Shown here in pieces: positions 19,094 to 27,705 of a DNA stretch of 64,000 bases; within the stretch, counting starts at the first letter, position 1, and every line of letters starts with the position of its first letter. The position numbers and the translations under genes are program-made. This DNA is from Amycolatopsis rubida (GTDB lineage Bacteria > Actinomycetota > Actinomycetes > Mycobacteriales > Pseudonocardiaceae), in assembly GCF_900115345.1 (NCBI RefSeq), contig NZ_FOWC01000004.1:62001-126000 (forward strand), read 5' to 3'. The notes under the pieces were generated by a model, which saw nothing but the letters and a program-made list of their open reading frames with translations, made no database searches and was not told where the DNA came from.

Positions 19094-19768
19094 ATGAGCA
19101 GCCTTTCGCCCACCGAACGCACCACGCTCGGCCGCAAACGCCACCGCGCCGCCAGCGAGCGCGCGGCACTGCACGCCGTGCTCGACGAGGCGCTGATCTG
19201 CCACCTCGGTGTGGTCCGCGACGGCGTCCCGTTGGTGCTGCCCACCGGATACGGCCGCGACGGCGACACCCTGTACCTGCATGGTTCCACGGGCGCGGCC
19301 AGTCTGCGAGCCGCGACCGGGGGAACCGACGTGTGCGTGACGGTCACCCTGCTCGACGGGATCGTCTACTGCCGCTCGGTGAACAACCACTCGGTCAACT
19401 ACCGCAGCGCGGTGATCCTCGGCAAGGCGCGGCTGGTGACCGACCCGGACGAGAAGATGCGCGGCCTGCACGTGCTCACCGACCACCTCTCCCCCGGTTC
19501 CTGGGAGCACGCCCGGGCGGTGAACAAGAAGGAATTCGCCGCGGTGTCGGTCATCGCGCTCGACCTCGCCGAAGCGTCGGTGAAACTCCGCGCCGAAGGA
19601 CCGGACGACGAACCCGAAGACGTCACCGCGAACGCCGCCTGGGCCGGGGTGCTGCCGGTGCACACGGTGTTCGGCGAACCGGAGCCGTCCGCCGACCTGC
19701 CGCCGGGCTGGACCGTCCCCGAACACGTCGCCACACGCGTCACGAAGGCAGCGGCAACCGCACGGTGA
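19094..19768 (+). CDS. Pyridoxamine 5'-phosphate oxidase-like FMN-binding protein
   Basis: 224 residues with the split-barrel FMN-binding fold. ICHLGVVRDGVPLVLPTGYG and LYLHGSTGAASLR (about 37-75) match the PNPOx-like group whose members include F420/FMN/heme-binding proteins. It is not a classical PdxH. Divergent pairing with a MocR regulator suggests a role in B6 or amine metabolism. The start is ATG at 19094. The 3' end overlaps the convergent histidine kinase gene by 29 bases. Confidence 0.85.
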   Translation: MSSLSPTERTTLGRKRHRAASERAALHAVLDEALICHLGVVRDGVPLVLPTGYGRDGDTLYLHGSTGAASLRAATGGTDVCVTVTLLDGIVYCRSVNNHSVNYRSAVILGKARLVTDPDEKMRGLHVLTDHLSPGSWEHARAVNKKEFAAVSVIALDLAEASVKLRAEGPDDEPEDVTANAAWAGVLPVHTVFGEPEPSADLPPGWTVPEHVATRVTKAAATAR

Positions 19769-21191
19769 ACACCGTCCGCCCGGGGCGGCTGTCCAGCGAG
19801 ACCGTCCCGCCGTGCTCCGCCACCAGCGAATGCACCACCGACAACCCCAATCCGGTGCCGCCGGCGGCCCGGGTCCGGGAGTTGTCGACGCGATAGAACC
19901 GGTCGAAAATCCGCTGCTGATCCTCCGCGGAGATCCCCGGCCCGGCATCGGTGACGGCAGCGACAGCCATCCCGTCCGCCGCCGTCACCGCCAGCTCCAC
20001 CGGAGTTCCCTCCGCGGTGTGCACGGCGGCGTTCGCGAGCAGGTTGTCCAGTACTTGCCGCAGCCGCGCCGGATCCGCGTGCAGCAGCACCGGTTCCTCC
20101 GGAATCGAGACCGTCAGCGGATGTCCTGGCCGACCGGCCCGGAACGCGTCCGCGGCAGCCGCGGCGATCTCGGTGAGGTCCATCCGCCGCGGGCGCACCG
20201 GCGGTTCGACATCACGCGCGTCCAGCCGCGCGAGCAGCAGCAAATCGTCGACCAGCACGCTCATCCGCGCGGTCTCGGCCCGGATCTTCTCCAGGTGTGC
20301 CTCGCGTTCCTCGGGTTCGTTCGCAGCGGCGTAGCGGAAAAGATCGGCGTAGCCGCGGATCGAGGTCAACGGTGTCCGCAGCTCGTGCGAAGCATCGGCG
20401 ACAAACCGGCGCAGCCGATCATTCGCCTCGGTGCGCGCGGCCAGCGAAGATTCGATGTGGCTCACCATCAAGTTGAACGCCGTCCGCAGCTCCTCGACCT
20501 CCGCGCCGCCGCCCGTGCCGGACGCGCGCACCGGCAAGTCCGCTGTGGCCGTGAGATCGTGCGAAGCGATGTCGTGCGCGGTGCCAGCCATGTCCGACAA
20601 CGGTCGCAGTCCGCGCCGCAGCACCATCCGGCCCACGACGACGAGAATCGCCAACGCGATCAGGAATGCGATCACTTCGATCAACATCAGCTGCTGCACG
20701 GTGTTGTCGAGATCGGCCTGCGGGGCAGCACTCAGCAACACGGTGCCGGTCCCGTTCTGCGAAGTCTCCACCGGACACGCCCGCACGCGATAAGAACCCT
20801 GGCCGGGCAAACCGATCGTGCGGAAAAGGTCGCCGCTGGTCGCCTCTTCGGCGATCCGCGCCAACGGCCGCACGTCGTCCGGCAACGTGCTGCCCGGCTG
20901 CGGGACGGCGTGCCCCTCCCGCACCGCGAAGACCGCGGAGTACCAGGAGTAGACGACTTCCGGACTGTCCTTCGACTCGCGCAGGTGCGGCACCTGCGCG
21001 ACCTGGCTGGTCTTGAGCTGCTCGTCGAGCCGCCGGTTGAGGTAGTCGTGCATCAGCTCGACCGTCAGCGCGCCGACGATCGCGAACACCACCAGCGACA
21101 ACGCGCCCAGCCCGAACGCCAGCCGCGTGCCGAGCCGGGAAGCGCGCCAAGCCCGGTACCACCGCCGAGCCCAGCGCCCGATCCGGTTCAC
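19740..21191 (-). CDS. Two-component sensor histidine kinase
   Basis: 483 residues. Two membrane helices (about 22-48 and 155-180) bracket an extracytoplasmic sensor domain; a HAMP linker follows. The phosphorylated His lies in FVADASHELRTPLTS near 272, the N-box in LDNLLANAAVH, and G-boxes in DAGPGIS and GGTGLGLSVV. The GTG at 21191 overlaps the regulator's TGA stop (GTGA), showing translational coupling; the frame is open upstream but there it runs inside the regulator gene. The stimulus is unknown. Confidence 0.93.
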   Translation of the reverse strand: MNRIGRWARRWYRAWRASRLGTRLAFGLGALSLVVFAIVGALTVELMHDYLNRRLDEQLKTSQVAQVPHLRESKDSPEVVYSWYSAVFAVREGHAVPQPGSTLPDDVRPLARIAEEATSGDLFRTIGLPGQGSYRVRACPVETSQNGTGTVLLSAAPQADLDNTVQQLMLIEVIAFLIALAILVVVGRMVLRRGLRPLSDMAGTAHDIASHDLTATADLPVRASGTGGGAEVEELRTAFNLMVSHIESSLAARTEANDRLRRFVADASHELRTPLTSIRGYADLFRYAAANEPEEREAHLEKIRAETARMSVLVDDLLLLARLDARDVEPPVRPRRMDLTEIAAAAADAFRAGRPGHPLTVSIPEEPVLLHADPARLRQVLDNLLANAAVHTAEGTPVELAVTAADGMAVAAVTDAGPGISAEDQQRIFDRFYRVDNSRTRAAGGTGLGLSVVHSLVAEHGGTVSLDSRPGRTVFTVRLPLPS

Positions 21192-21889
21192 CGGCCCGCC
21201 CGCCGCACGGAATACCCGACGCCGCGCACGGTGTGGATCAGCGGTTCGGCCTCGGTGTCGAGCTTGCGCCGCAGCCGCGAGATCGCGAGTTCGACCACAT
21301 TGGACCGTCCGCCGAAGTCGTACTCCCACACGTGGTCGAGGATCTGCGCCTTCGTGAGCACCGCGGGCGAGCGCCGCATGAGGTAGCGCAGCAGCTCGTA
21401 CTCGGTGGGCGTCAGCTCGGCGAGCCGGCCGCCGCGGCGGACTTCGTGCGTTTCCTCGTCCAGGGTGAGATCACCCACCTGCAGCAGCACTGTGCGGGTA
21501 TCCGGCTTCTCCGACGTCCGCCGCAGCACCGCACGCAGCCGCGCCATCAACTCCTCGACGGAGAACGGCTTGACGAGGTAATCGTCACCCCCGCGGGTGA
21601 GGCCGGCGATGCGGTCGGCGGTCGCGTCCTTGGCGGTCAGGAAAACCACCGGCACCGCGTCGTGCTTCTCGCGCAGCTTGTCGAGCACGGTGAATCCGTC
21701 GAAATCGGGCAGCATGAGGTCGAGCACGACGATGTCGGGAGCGAACTCCGCGGCGCGCGCGAGAGCGTCGGCGCCGCAGCCGGCCGTCACGGCCTGCCAG
21801 CCCTCGTAACGGGCGACGGTCGCGACCAGGTCGGCGATGTGCGGCTCGTCGTCGACGACGAGCAGCCGCACCGGGTTCGGGTTCTCCAC
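21188..21889 (-). CDS. OmpR/PhoB-family response regulator
   Basis: 233 residues. The receiver domain has the acidic pair in VVDDEPH, the phospho-acceptor Asp in VLDLMLPD (near 55), and the Lys in YLVKPFSVEEL. A winged-helix DNA-binding domain (about 135-230) ends in HTVRGVGYSVRRAG. The GTG at 21889 begins the receiver domain and has GAGGAT upstream. It forms a two-gene operon with the downstream histidine kinase. Confidence 0.95.
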   Translation of the reverse strand: MENPNPVRLLVVDDEPHIADLVATVARYEGWQAVTAGCGADALARAAEFAPDIVVLDLMLPDFDGFTVLDKLREKHDAVPVVFLTAKDATADRIAGLTRGGDDYLVKPFSVEELMARLRAVLRRTSEKPDTRTVLLQVGDLTLDEETHEVRRGGRLAELTPTEYELLRYLMRRSPAVLTKAQILDHVWEYDFGGRSNVVELAISRLRRKLDTEAEPLIHTVRGVGYSVRRAGR

Positions 21890-22027
21890 CCCGCCATCCT
21901 CCGCGACGGCCGCGCGGGCGCGCGAGCCGAACCCCCGGCTGACAGCGACTCGACAGGAAACCTCTCGCGTGCATCGGGCATTCCGGGCAGACTCCGGACC
22001 GACAGCGACCCTGGCCCGAGGAGCCCG

Positions 22028-22402
22028 ATGACTTCCGTTGTGGACAACATCACCGTCGACTGCGCCGACCCGTGGGAACTGGCCCAGTTCTGGACCAAGG
22101 TGACCGGCCGCCCGGTCGGCGAGGACGACAAACCGGGCGAGGAGGAGATCGGCATCACGCTCGACTCCGGCCTCACCCTCCTGTTCATCGCCGTCCCCGA
22201 GCCCAAGACGATCAAGAACCGGCTGCACGTCTGCCTGAAGCCGGACGACGGGACCCGCGACGAAGAGGTGGAGCGGTTGCTCAAGCTGGGCGCGACGCTG
22301 CATTCCGACCATCGCCGCGAGGACGGCAGCGGCTGGGCGGTCTTGCGGGATCCGGAAGGCAACGAGTTCTGCGTCCTGCGCAGCGCGGCGGAGAAGGCGT
22401 GA
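22028..22402 (+). CDS. VOC-superfamily (glyoxalase/bleomycin-resistance-like) protein
   Basis: 124 residues, one vicinal-oxygen-chelate domain pair. It shows DCADPWELAQFWTKVTGRPV and the C-terminal strand WAVLRDPEGNEFCVLR. Such proteins are metal-dependent isomerases, dioxygenases or drug-binding proteins; the exact role is not readable. ATG at 22028 follows GAGGAG. Its TGA overlaps the GTG of the methyltransferase gene, so the two are cotranslated. Confidence 0.87.
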   Translation: MTSVVDNITVDCADPWELAQFWTKVTGRPVGEDDKPGEEEIGITLDSGLTLLFIAVPEPKTIKNRLHVCLKPDDGTRDEEVERLLKLGATLHSDHRREDGSGWAVLRDPEGNEFCVLRSAAEKA

Positions 22403-23220
22403 CCGATTCGTTCGAGATCAACCGCGCCAACTGGGACGACCGGGCCCCGATCCACGCGCGCTCGCCGTACTACGAGTTCGACAAGTTCAAGGCCGATCCG
22501 TCGCACCTGAGCCAGATCGTGCGCTTCGACCAGCCGCGCCTCGGCGACGTTTCCGGGCTGCGCGCCGTGCACCTGCAATGCCACATCGGCACGGACACGC
22601 TGTCGCTGCACCGGCTCGGGGCCAAGGTTTCTGGTCTGGACCTTTCCCCGGCGTCGCTCGCCGAGGCGCGGAAGCTCGCCGACGCCACCGGCGCGGACAT
22701 CGACTACCACGAGGCGAACGTCTACGACGCGGTGGAAGTCTTCGGCGAGAACACGTTCGACCTGGTGTACACCGGGATCGGCGCGCTCTGCTGGCTGCCG
22801 AAGATCGCGCCGTGGGCCGAGGTGGTCGCGCGGCTGCTGCGGCCCGGCGGACGGCTGTTCCTGCGCGAAGGCCATCCGATGTTGTGGACGCTCGACGACG
22901 AATCCGAACGCGCGTGGCCGAAGTACGACTACTTCGAGCACGACGAGCCACTCGTCTTCAGCGAACCGGCGACCTATGTCGAAACCTCCGAAACGCTGCG
23001 CGCCACCACGTCGCACAGCTGGAATCATTCGCTCGGCGAGATCGTGACCGCACTGCTCGGCCAGGGCCTGATCCTGACCGGGCTGACCGAGCACGACACC
23101 ACGGCGTGGAACGCGTTGCCGCACGAGATGGAAGAGGCCGGGGGCGGCGAATGGCGGCTGCGGGACAACCCGCGCCGGATCGCCGCGAGCTACACCCTCC
23201 AGGCACAGCGCCCCGCATAG
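22399..23220 (+). CDS. Class I SAM-dependent methyltransferase
   Basis: 273 residues. The SAM-binding motif I appears as AVHLQCHIGTDTLSLHRLGA (near 60-80) followed by the acidic motif GLDLSPASL. The N-terminus reads NRANWDDRAPIHA, characteristic of a family of small-molecule methyltransferases annotated in actinobacteria. The substrate is unknown. The GTG overlaps the VOC stop codon by 4 bases; asparaginase follows within 11 bases, so VOC - methyltransferase - asparaginase looks like one transcription unit. Confidence 0.87.
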   Translation: MTDSFEINRANWDDRAPIHARSPYYEFDKFKADPSHLSQIVRFDQPRLGDVSGLRAVHLQCHIGTDTLSLHRLGAKVSGLDLSPASLAEARKLADATGADIDYHEANVYDAVEVFGENTFDLVYTGIGALCWLPKIAPWAEVVARLLRPGGRLFLREGHPMLWTLDDESERAWPKYDYFEHDEPLVFSEPATYVETSETLRATTSHSWNHSLGEIVTALLGQGLILTGLTEHDTTAWNALPHEMEEAGGGEWRLRDNPRRIAASYTLQAQRPA

Positions 23221-23230
23221 AGTGCGGGGC

Positions 23231-24217
23231 ATGACTCGCATCGCCGTCGCCGCGCTGGGCGGCACCATCTCGATGGCTCCCGGACGTTCGATCGAAGACG
23301 GCGTGGTGCCGCGGCTGAGCGCCGAGGACCTGCTGGGAGAACTGGGTTCCCGGCTGCCCATGGAGATCACCGCGGCGACGCTCGCCGGGCTGTCGAGTTC
23401 GTCGATGGACTACGCGACGCTCGCGCGGACCCGGCAGTGGGGCATCGAGCAGATCGAGGCGGGCGCGGACGGTCTCGTGGTGGTGCAGGGCACGGACACG
23501 CTGGAGGAAACGGCGTACCTGTTCGACCTCACGTGGCCGTCCGACGCGCCGGTGGTGATCACCGGCGCGATGCGGAACCCGAGCCTGCCCAGTCCGGACG
23601 GGCAGGCGAACATCCTCGCCGCGCTCGCCGTCGCCGCCGATCCGCGCAGCCGCGGCCGGGGCGCGCTGGTGGCGTTCAACGACGACGTGCACGCGGCGCG
23701 CTGGGTGCGGAAGACGCATTCCAGCCACGTCGAAACGTTTTCGTCGCGACCGGCGGGTCCGCTGGGCATGCTCGCCGAGGGCGCGGTGCATTACTTCCAC
23801 CCGTCGCCGCCGCGGCTGCCGGTGCTGCCGGGAGCCGAAACCGTCGATCTCGTTCCGCTGCTGGAATCGGGCCTCGAGGATTCGGGCGAATTGCTGTCGC
23901 TGGTCCTCAAGGGCGGCGCGCGCGGCGTGGTGGTGGCCGCCAACGGCGTCGGACACGTCTCGACCGGGACGGCGGAGGTGATCGCGGCCGCGGAGGTGCC
24001 GGTTGTCGTCGCGTCCCGGACCGGCGCGGGCCCGACTTTCCGCGGCACTTACGGGTTCCCCGGGTCCGAATCGAGCTTGATCCGGATGGGCGCGACGATG
24101 GCCGGATGGCTGTGCCCGCGGAAATCGCGGATCCTGCTGCAGGTTCTGCTCGCGGCGGGGGTCGGCCGGGAGGAGATCGAGCGGCAGTTCAGGTTGCGCG
24201 GCGATCTTGACTCGTGA
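23231..24217 (+). CDS. L-asparaginase, type I/II family
   Basis: 328 residues. It hydrolyses L-asparagine to aspartate and ammonia. The first catalytic Thr lies in ALGGTISMAPG (near 8-18) and the second in VVVQGTDTLEETAY (near 83-96), both diagnostic. There is no signal peptide, so it is probably cytoplasmic. The ATG at 23231 is preferred; a GTG three codons upstream (23222) is also possible. The TGA stop is embedded in the left arm of a palindromic element. Confidence 0.92.
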   Translation: MTRIAVAALGGTISMAPGRSIEDGVVPRLSAEDLLGELGSRLPMEITAATLAGLSSSSMDYATLARTRQWGIEQIEAGADGLVVVQGTDTLEETAYLFDLTWPSDAPVVITGAMRNPSLPSPDGQANILAALAVAADPRSRGRGALVAFNDDVHAARWVRKTHSSHVETFSSRPAGPLGMLAEGAVHYFHPSPPRLPVLPGAETVDLVPLLESGLEDSGELLSLVLKGGARGVVVAANGVGHVSTGTAEVIAAAEVPVVVASRTGAGPTFRGTYGFPGSESSLIRMGATMAGWLCPRKSRILLQVLLAAGVGREEIERQFRLRGDLDS

Positions 24218-24253
24218 GTGTCATCCCGGTTCTCACCGCGATGACACTCACGA
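24212..24253. repeat. Palindromic element (family B) joining two convergent stop codons
   Basis: A perfect 13-bp inverted repeat (TCGTGAGTGTCAT at 24212-24224 with its complement at 24241-24253) surrounds a 16-base loop containing CCCGGTTCTCACC. The asparaginase stop TGA (24215-24217) lies in the left arm and the cysteine dioxygenase stop (24248-24250, minus strand) in the right arm. It may act as a two-way terminator. Related copies lie at 24970 and 25066. Confidence 0.85.
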
Positions 24254-24730
24254 CCGCGGTGCCGGCCCGTCCACCGGGTTCGCCTGGTACGACCGCATCT
24301 GCCTGCCGCCCTGGCGGTAGACGTGCACGCTGACCGCCGGATCCGGGCCGTCGTTGCGCACCTCGTGCACGTAGCCGGGCCCGAACACGCGCGACTGCCC
24401 TGCGGACAGCCCGTGCACCTCGGTCACCGCGCGCCCGCCCGGGGCGCGCCGCGCGACGGTTTCGGTCAGCCGCCCGGACACGACGGTGAACGCGCCGGTC
24501 GAGAAGACGTGGTCGTGCAGGTCGGTGTGCTGCCCGGGAAGCCAGCTGAGCAGCCAGATCTCCTGGTCCGCAGTGCGTTCGACGAGGGCGGAGAACCGCT
24601 CGTCGGGGTCGTAGCGCAGCAGGCTGCCCCAGCGTTCCCGGTCGGCGGCCACGTCGACGGCGACGCGGACCGGGTGGCGCAGGGCGGGGTTCTCGGGACG
24701 CAGCAGGGTGTTGTCCGGAACGGCGAACAT
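24248..24730 (-). CDS. Cysteine dioxygenase type I family (cupin)
   Basis: 160 residues, one cupin domain. Iron ligands of the three-His type are visible: HxH in GQHTDLHDHVFS (near 67-78) and a third His in GPGYVHEVRN (near 122). The family oxidises cysteine to cysteine sulfinate, or related thiols such as 3-mercaptopropionate. The ATG at 24730 has GAGGA about 10 bases upstream. It is convergent with asparaginase and their stop codons are within the same palindrome. The thiol substrate is inferred only. Confidence 0.85.
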   Translation of the reverse strand: MFAVPDNTLLRPENPALRHPVRVAVDVAADRERWGSLLRYDPDERFSALVERTADQEIWLLSWLPGQHTDLHDHVFSTGAFTVVSGRLTETVARRAPGGRAVTEVHGLSAGQSRVFGPGYVHEVRNDGPDPAVSVHVYRQGGRQMRSYQANPVDGPAPRS

Positions 24731-24969
24731 GAAAAGAAGTCCTCACGGGAAGAAGATGGGTGTCGAACTGGGCCGGGGCTAGATTCACCGACAACAGCGA
24801 CACGACATGCCCATGACGGGGCGGAGGTCAGCAGACCCCGGCCGCATCGTCATCTCGCACGTCAGCATGCGGCCCAGCGAACCAGCCCCGGACTGCCCGG
24901 TCAACCCGTCTCACCCCCTGGACCGCCCTGGTGAGCGCGGATTCACACGCACGAACCCGCCGCGCCGCC

Positions 24970-24993
24970 TCGTGAGCGGCAATCCCGGTTCTC
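24970..24993 (+). repeat. Family B repeat, partial copy
   Basis: The sequence starting TCGTGAGCGGCAATCCCGG repeats the left arm and loop of the 24212 element but lacks the right arm. It lies in the 408-base gene-free gap 24731-25138, which otherwise shows only the cysteine dioxygenase upstream region. Confidence 0.7.
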
Positions 24994-25065
24994 CGCGCGC
25001 CGGCAGGCGACAGCACGGGCGGCGAGGCGGTGCCCGGGCCGCCGCTGAGCCTCGCGCGCACGACC

Positions 25066-25109
25066 TCGTGAGCGGCAATCCCGGTGCTCACCGGCGCCGC
25101 CACTCACGA
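25066..25109. repeat. Family B repeat, near-complete copy
   Basis: It starts with the same 19 bases as the 24970 copy and closes with CTCACGA (25103-25109), complementary to TCGTGAG (25066-25072). It lies 30 bases beyond the gpsA stop and may act as the gpsA terminator. Confidence 0.72.
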
Positions 25110-25138
25110 CCCCGCCGCCCGGCCGCCGCGCACGAGCC

Positions 25139-26164
25139 TCAGCGCCACTCCGGCTTCCGCGACCGTCCGAGCAGCTCCGCGCCCGCCTGCCGCGGGTCGA
25201 CGCCCTCGTGGCACACCCGGTACATCGCGTCCGTGATCGGCATGTCGGCCCCGTGCCGCTGCGCCAGTTCGCGGATCGACGAGCACGACGCGACGCCCTC
25301 CGCGACCTGCCCACCGGTCGCCGCCTGTGCCTGCGCCAGCGTCTCGCCGCGGCCGAGCCGTTCGCCGAAGGTGCGGTTGCGCGACAACGGCGACGAGCAC
25401 GTCGCGACCAGGTCGCCGAGCCCGGCGAGACCGGCGAAGGTCAGCGGGTCCGCGCCGAGTTTCGCGCCGAGCCGGGCCATTTCGGCGAGACCGCGCGTGA
25501 TGAGTGTCGCCGTCGTGTTCGCGCCCAAGCCCATCCCGGCGGCCATCCCGCAGCTGAGCGCGATCACGTTCTTGCACGCGCCGCCCAGCTCGCAGCCGAC
25601 CACGTCGGTGTTGGTGTAGGGCCGGAAATACTGGTTCGACGTCGCCTGCTGCACCGCTTTCGCCCGCTCGTGGTCGGCGCACGCGAGCACCGCGGCGGCG
25701 GGCTGCCCGTCGGCGATCTCGCGGGCCAGGTTCGGCCCGGACACCACGACGATCTCGCCCGGATCGACGCCGGCGAGTTCGGCGATCACCTCGCTCATCC
25801 GCTTGAGCGTGCCCAGTTCCACGCCCTTGGCGAGGCTGACCAGGATCGCCTCGGGCGGCAGCAGCGGCCGCCAGCCGGCGAGATTCGCGCGCAGGCTCTG
25901 GCTCGGCACCCCGACCATCACCGCTTGCGCGCCGTCCAGCGCCTCGGCCGCGTCGGCCGTCGCGGTGATCCGTTCCGGCAACGACGTTCCCGGCAGATAC
26001 GACTCGTTGGTGTGCCGCTCCCGGATCTCCTCCGCGACGCTTTCCCGGCGCGCCCACATCGTCACGTCCCGGCCCGCGTCGCCGAGCACCTTCGCGAACG
26101 CGGTGCCCCACGAACCCGCGCCGAGCACGGTGACCCGCTGCACGTCGGCGGCGAAACCCGCCAT
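25139..26164 (-). CDS. gpsA: NAD(P)-dependent glycerol-3-phosphate dehydrogenase
   Basis: 341 residues. GpsA reduces dihydroxyacetone phosphate to sn-glycerol-3-phosphate, the backbone of phospholipids. The nucleotide motif [17 protein letters not shown] is at 11-27. [21 protein letters not shown] and [19 protein letters not shown] (with the catalytic Lys) follow. The ATG overlaps the stop of the upstream acyltransferase by one base (TGATG). This couples glycerol-3-phosphate supply to its first acylations. Confidence 0.96.
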   Translation of the reverse strand: MAGFAADVQRVTVLGAGSWGTAFAKVLGDAGRDVTMWARRESVAEEIRERHTNESYLPGTSLPERITATADAAEALDGAQAVMVGVPSQSLRANLAGWRPLLPPEAILVSLAKGVELGTLKRMSEVIAELAGVDPGEIVVVSGPNLAREIADGQPAAAVLACADHERAKAVQQATSNQYFRPYTNTDVVGCELGGACKNVIALSCGMAAGMGLGANTTATLITRGLAEMARLGAKLGADPLTFAGLAGLGDLVATCSSPLSRNRTFGERLGRGETLAQAQAATGGQVAEGVASCSSIRELAQRHGADMPITDAMYRVCHEGVDPRQAGAELLGRSRKPEWR

Positions 26165-26901
26165 CAGGCACCGTCCTGCGGCTTCTCGGTCTCCGCCGCC
26201 GCGTCCGTTTCCGGCTTCTTCGCCGGCGGTTCCTCCTGCCGGATCTCGGCCAGCAGCCGGGTCACCTCGTCCATCAGCTCCGCGGTGACCTCGCGCAGCA
26301 GCGAGGCGCTGCGCGGATTCCCGCCCCGGTACGCCGACAGGTCGATCGGGTCGCCGACCAGGTGCGTCACCGTCTTGCGCGGGAACGGGGTGAACTTCTT
26401 GGTGTAACCGTTGAAGATCTGGTTCGTGCCCCAGCGCGCGATCGGGATCACCGGCACGTCGTTCTGCAGCGCCAGCCGCGCCGCGCCGCTGTAGGCCTCC
26501 TTCGGCCAGCCCAGCGGGTCCTTCGTGATGGTGCCCTCCGGGTAGATCACGATGACCTTGCCCTCTTCGAGCGCCTGGTGCGCGGCCTTGAGGCTGTCGC
26601 CGGCCGCGCTCGACCCGCGCGCCACCGGGATCTGCCCGGACCCGGTCACGATCCGGCCGAAGACCGGCACGTCCTTGAGGCTCGCCTTGAGGAAGAACCG
26701 CGGCACCCGCTTCTGCCGGTGCACGAACACCGCGTCGACCGGCGGGTCCAGGTGCGAGATGTGGTTCATCACCAGCACCGCGGGCCCCTGCCGGGGGATT
26801 TTCTCCGCCCCGAGGTACACCCGCTTGCCGATCGCGGTCAGCGGGTAGAACGCGGCGGCGGCCAGCCCCACCCAGAATCCGCCCTTCTCACGCCGTGCCA
26901 C
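26164..26901 (-). CDS. 1-acyl-sn-glycerol-3-phosphate acyltransferase-like protein (PlsC family)
   Basis: 245 residues. The acyltransferase motif I NHISHLDP (near 46) gives the catalytic His/Asp, and motif [13 protein letters not shown] (near 125) the PEG/T loop. It transfers an acyl chain in phosphatidic acid synthesis at the membrane; an N-terminal hydrophobic stretch (about 8-25) supports membrane association. The C-terminus is a Lys/Glu/Pro-rich tail. The GTG at 26901 has GAGGAG 7 bases upstream. It shares a promoter region with divergent fbiD (116-base gap). Confidence 0.92.
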   Translation of the reverse strand: MARREKGGFWVGLAAAAFYPLTAIGKRVYLGAEKIPRQGPAVLVMNHISHLDPPVDAVFVHRQKRVPRFFLKASLKDVPVFGRIVTGSGQIPVARGSSAAGDSLKAAHQALEEGKVIVIYPEGTITKDPLGWPKEAYSGAARLALQNDVPVIPIARWGTNQIFNGYTKKFTPFPRKTVTHLVGDPIDLSAYRGGNPRSASLLREVTAELMDEVTRLLAEIRQEEPPAKKPETDAAAETEKPQDGA

Positions 26902-27017
26902 AGTTCTCCTCCTCGGGTCGCCTCTGCTCCGGGTGATCCTGCCGCGCGCCGGTTCGCGCAGTCCAGGGAGGGTGCGCTCACGCACGCGCGCGAGCGGTTT
27001 CGGGTAAAGATGGACAG

Positions 27018-27650
27018 GTGGACGCAGACCTGGTCATGCCGCTGAAACCGCCGGGCGCGGGCAAGTCCCGGCTGCGCGGCGCGGTCGCCGCGCACCGGCA
27101 CGCCGAGCTGGTGCTGGCGCTGGCCTGCGACACGCTGGCCGCGGTCACGTCGGTCGCCAGGGTCCGGCGCGTGCTCGTCGTCACCTCCGATCCGGCCGCG
27201 CTGTCCGAATTGGCCGGTCTCGGCGTCGAGCTGGTCGCCGAGCCGGCGGGCGGCGGGCTCAACGAAGCGTTGCGCCACGGTGCGGAGCTGCTGCGCGCGG
27301 ACGCGCCGGAGGGCGTAGTCGGCGCGCTCCAAGCGGATCTTCCGGCGTTGCGCGCGGTGGATCTGGAGCAGGCGCTGACCGAAGCCGCGGGCCGCCGCGC
27401 GGCGGTGTTCGACCGGCAGGGCACCGGGACCACGCTGTTGCTGTCCGCGCCGGGGAAACCGCTCGACCCGCACTTCGGCACCGGCTCCGCGGAACTGCAT
27501 CGGACGTCCGGGGCGATTCCGCTCACCCAGGCATTGCCGTCGCTGCGCGGCGACGTCGACACCGAAGATGATCTGCGCCACGCCGCGCAGCTCGGTCTCG
27601 GCAAGCGCACCGCGGCATTGCTCCCGGCCGAACGGGCGCAATCGCGCTGA
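27018..27650 (+). CDS. fbiD: Phosphoenolpyruvate / 2-phospholactate guanylyltransferase of coenzyme F420 synthesis
   Basis: 210 residues, the CofC/FbiD family. In actinobacteria the enzyme activates phosphoenolpyruvate with GTP for FbiA-dependent formation of dehydro-F420-0. Visible motifs are VMPLKPPGAGKSRL at the N-terminus (nucleotide loop), GALQADLPAL near 95, and PHFGTGSAELH near 155. The start is GTG at 27018. Its place next to gpsA and ppk repeats the order I recall for mycobacteria (Rv2983). fbiA and fbiB are not in this window. Confidence 0.9.
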   Translation: MDADLVMPLKPPGAGKSRLRGAVAAHRHAELVLALACDTLAAVTSVARVRRVLVVTSDPAALSELAGLGVELVAEPAGGGLNEALRHGAELLRADAPEGVVGALQADLPALRAVDLEQALTEAAGRRAAVFDRQGTGTTLLLSAPGKPLDPHFGTGSAELHRTSGAIPLTQALPSLRGDVDTEDDLRHAAQLGLGKRTAALLPAERAQSR

Positions 27651-27705
27651 CGTGTTCACTCGACCTTCATCGCGGCCTGCGCAAACCGCGGCTTCGTAGT
27701 GAACA

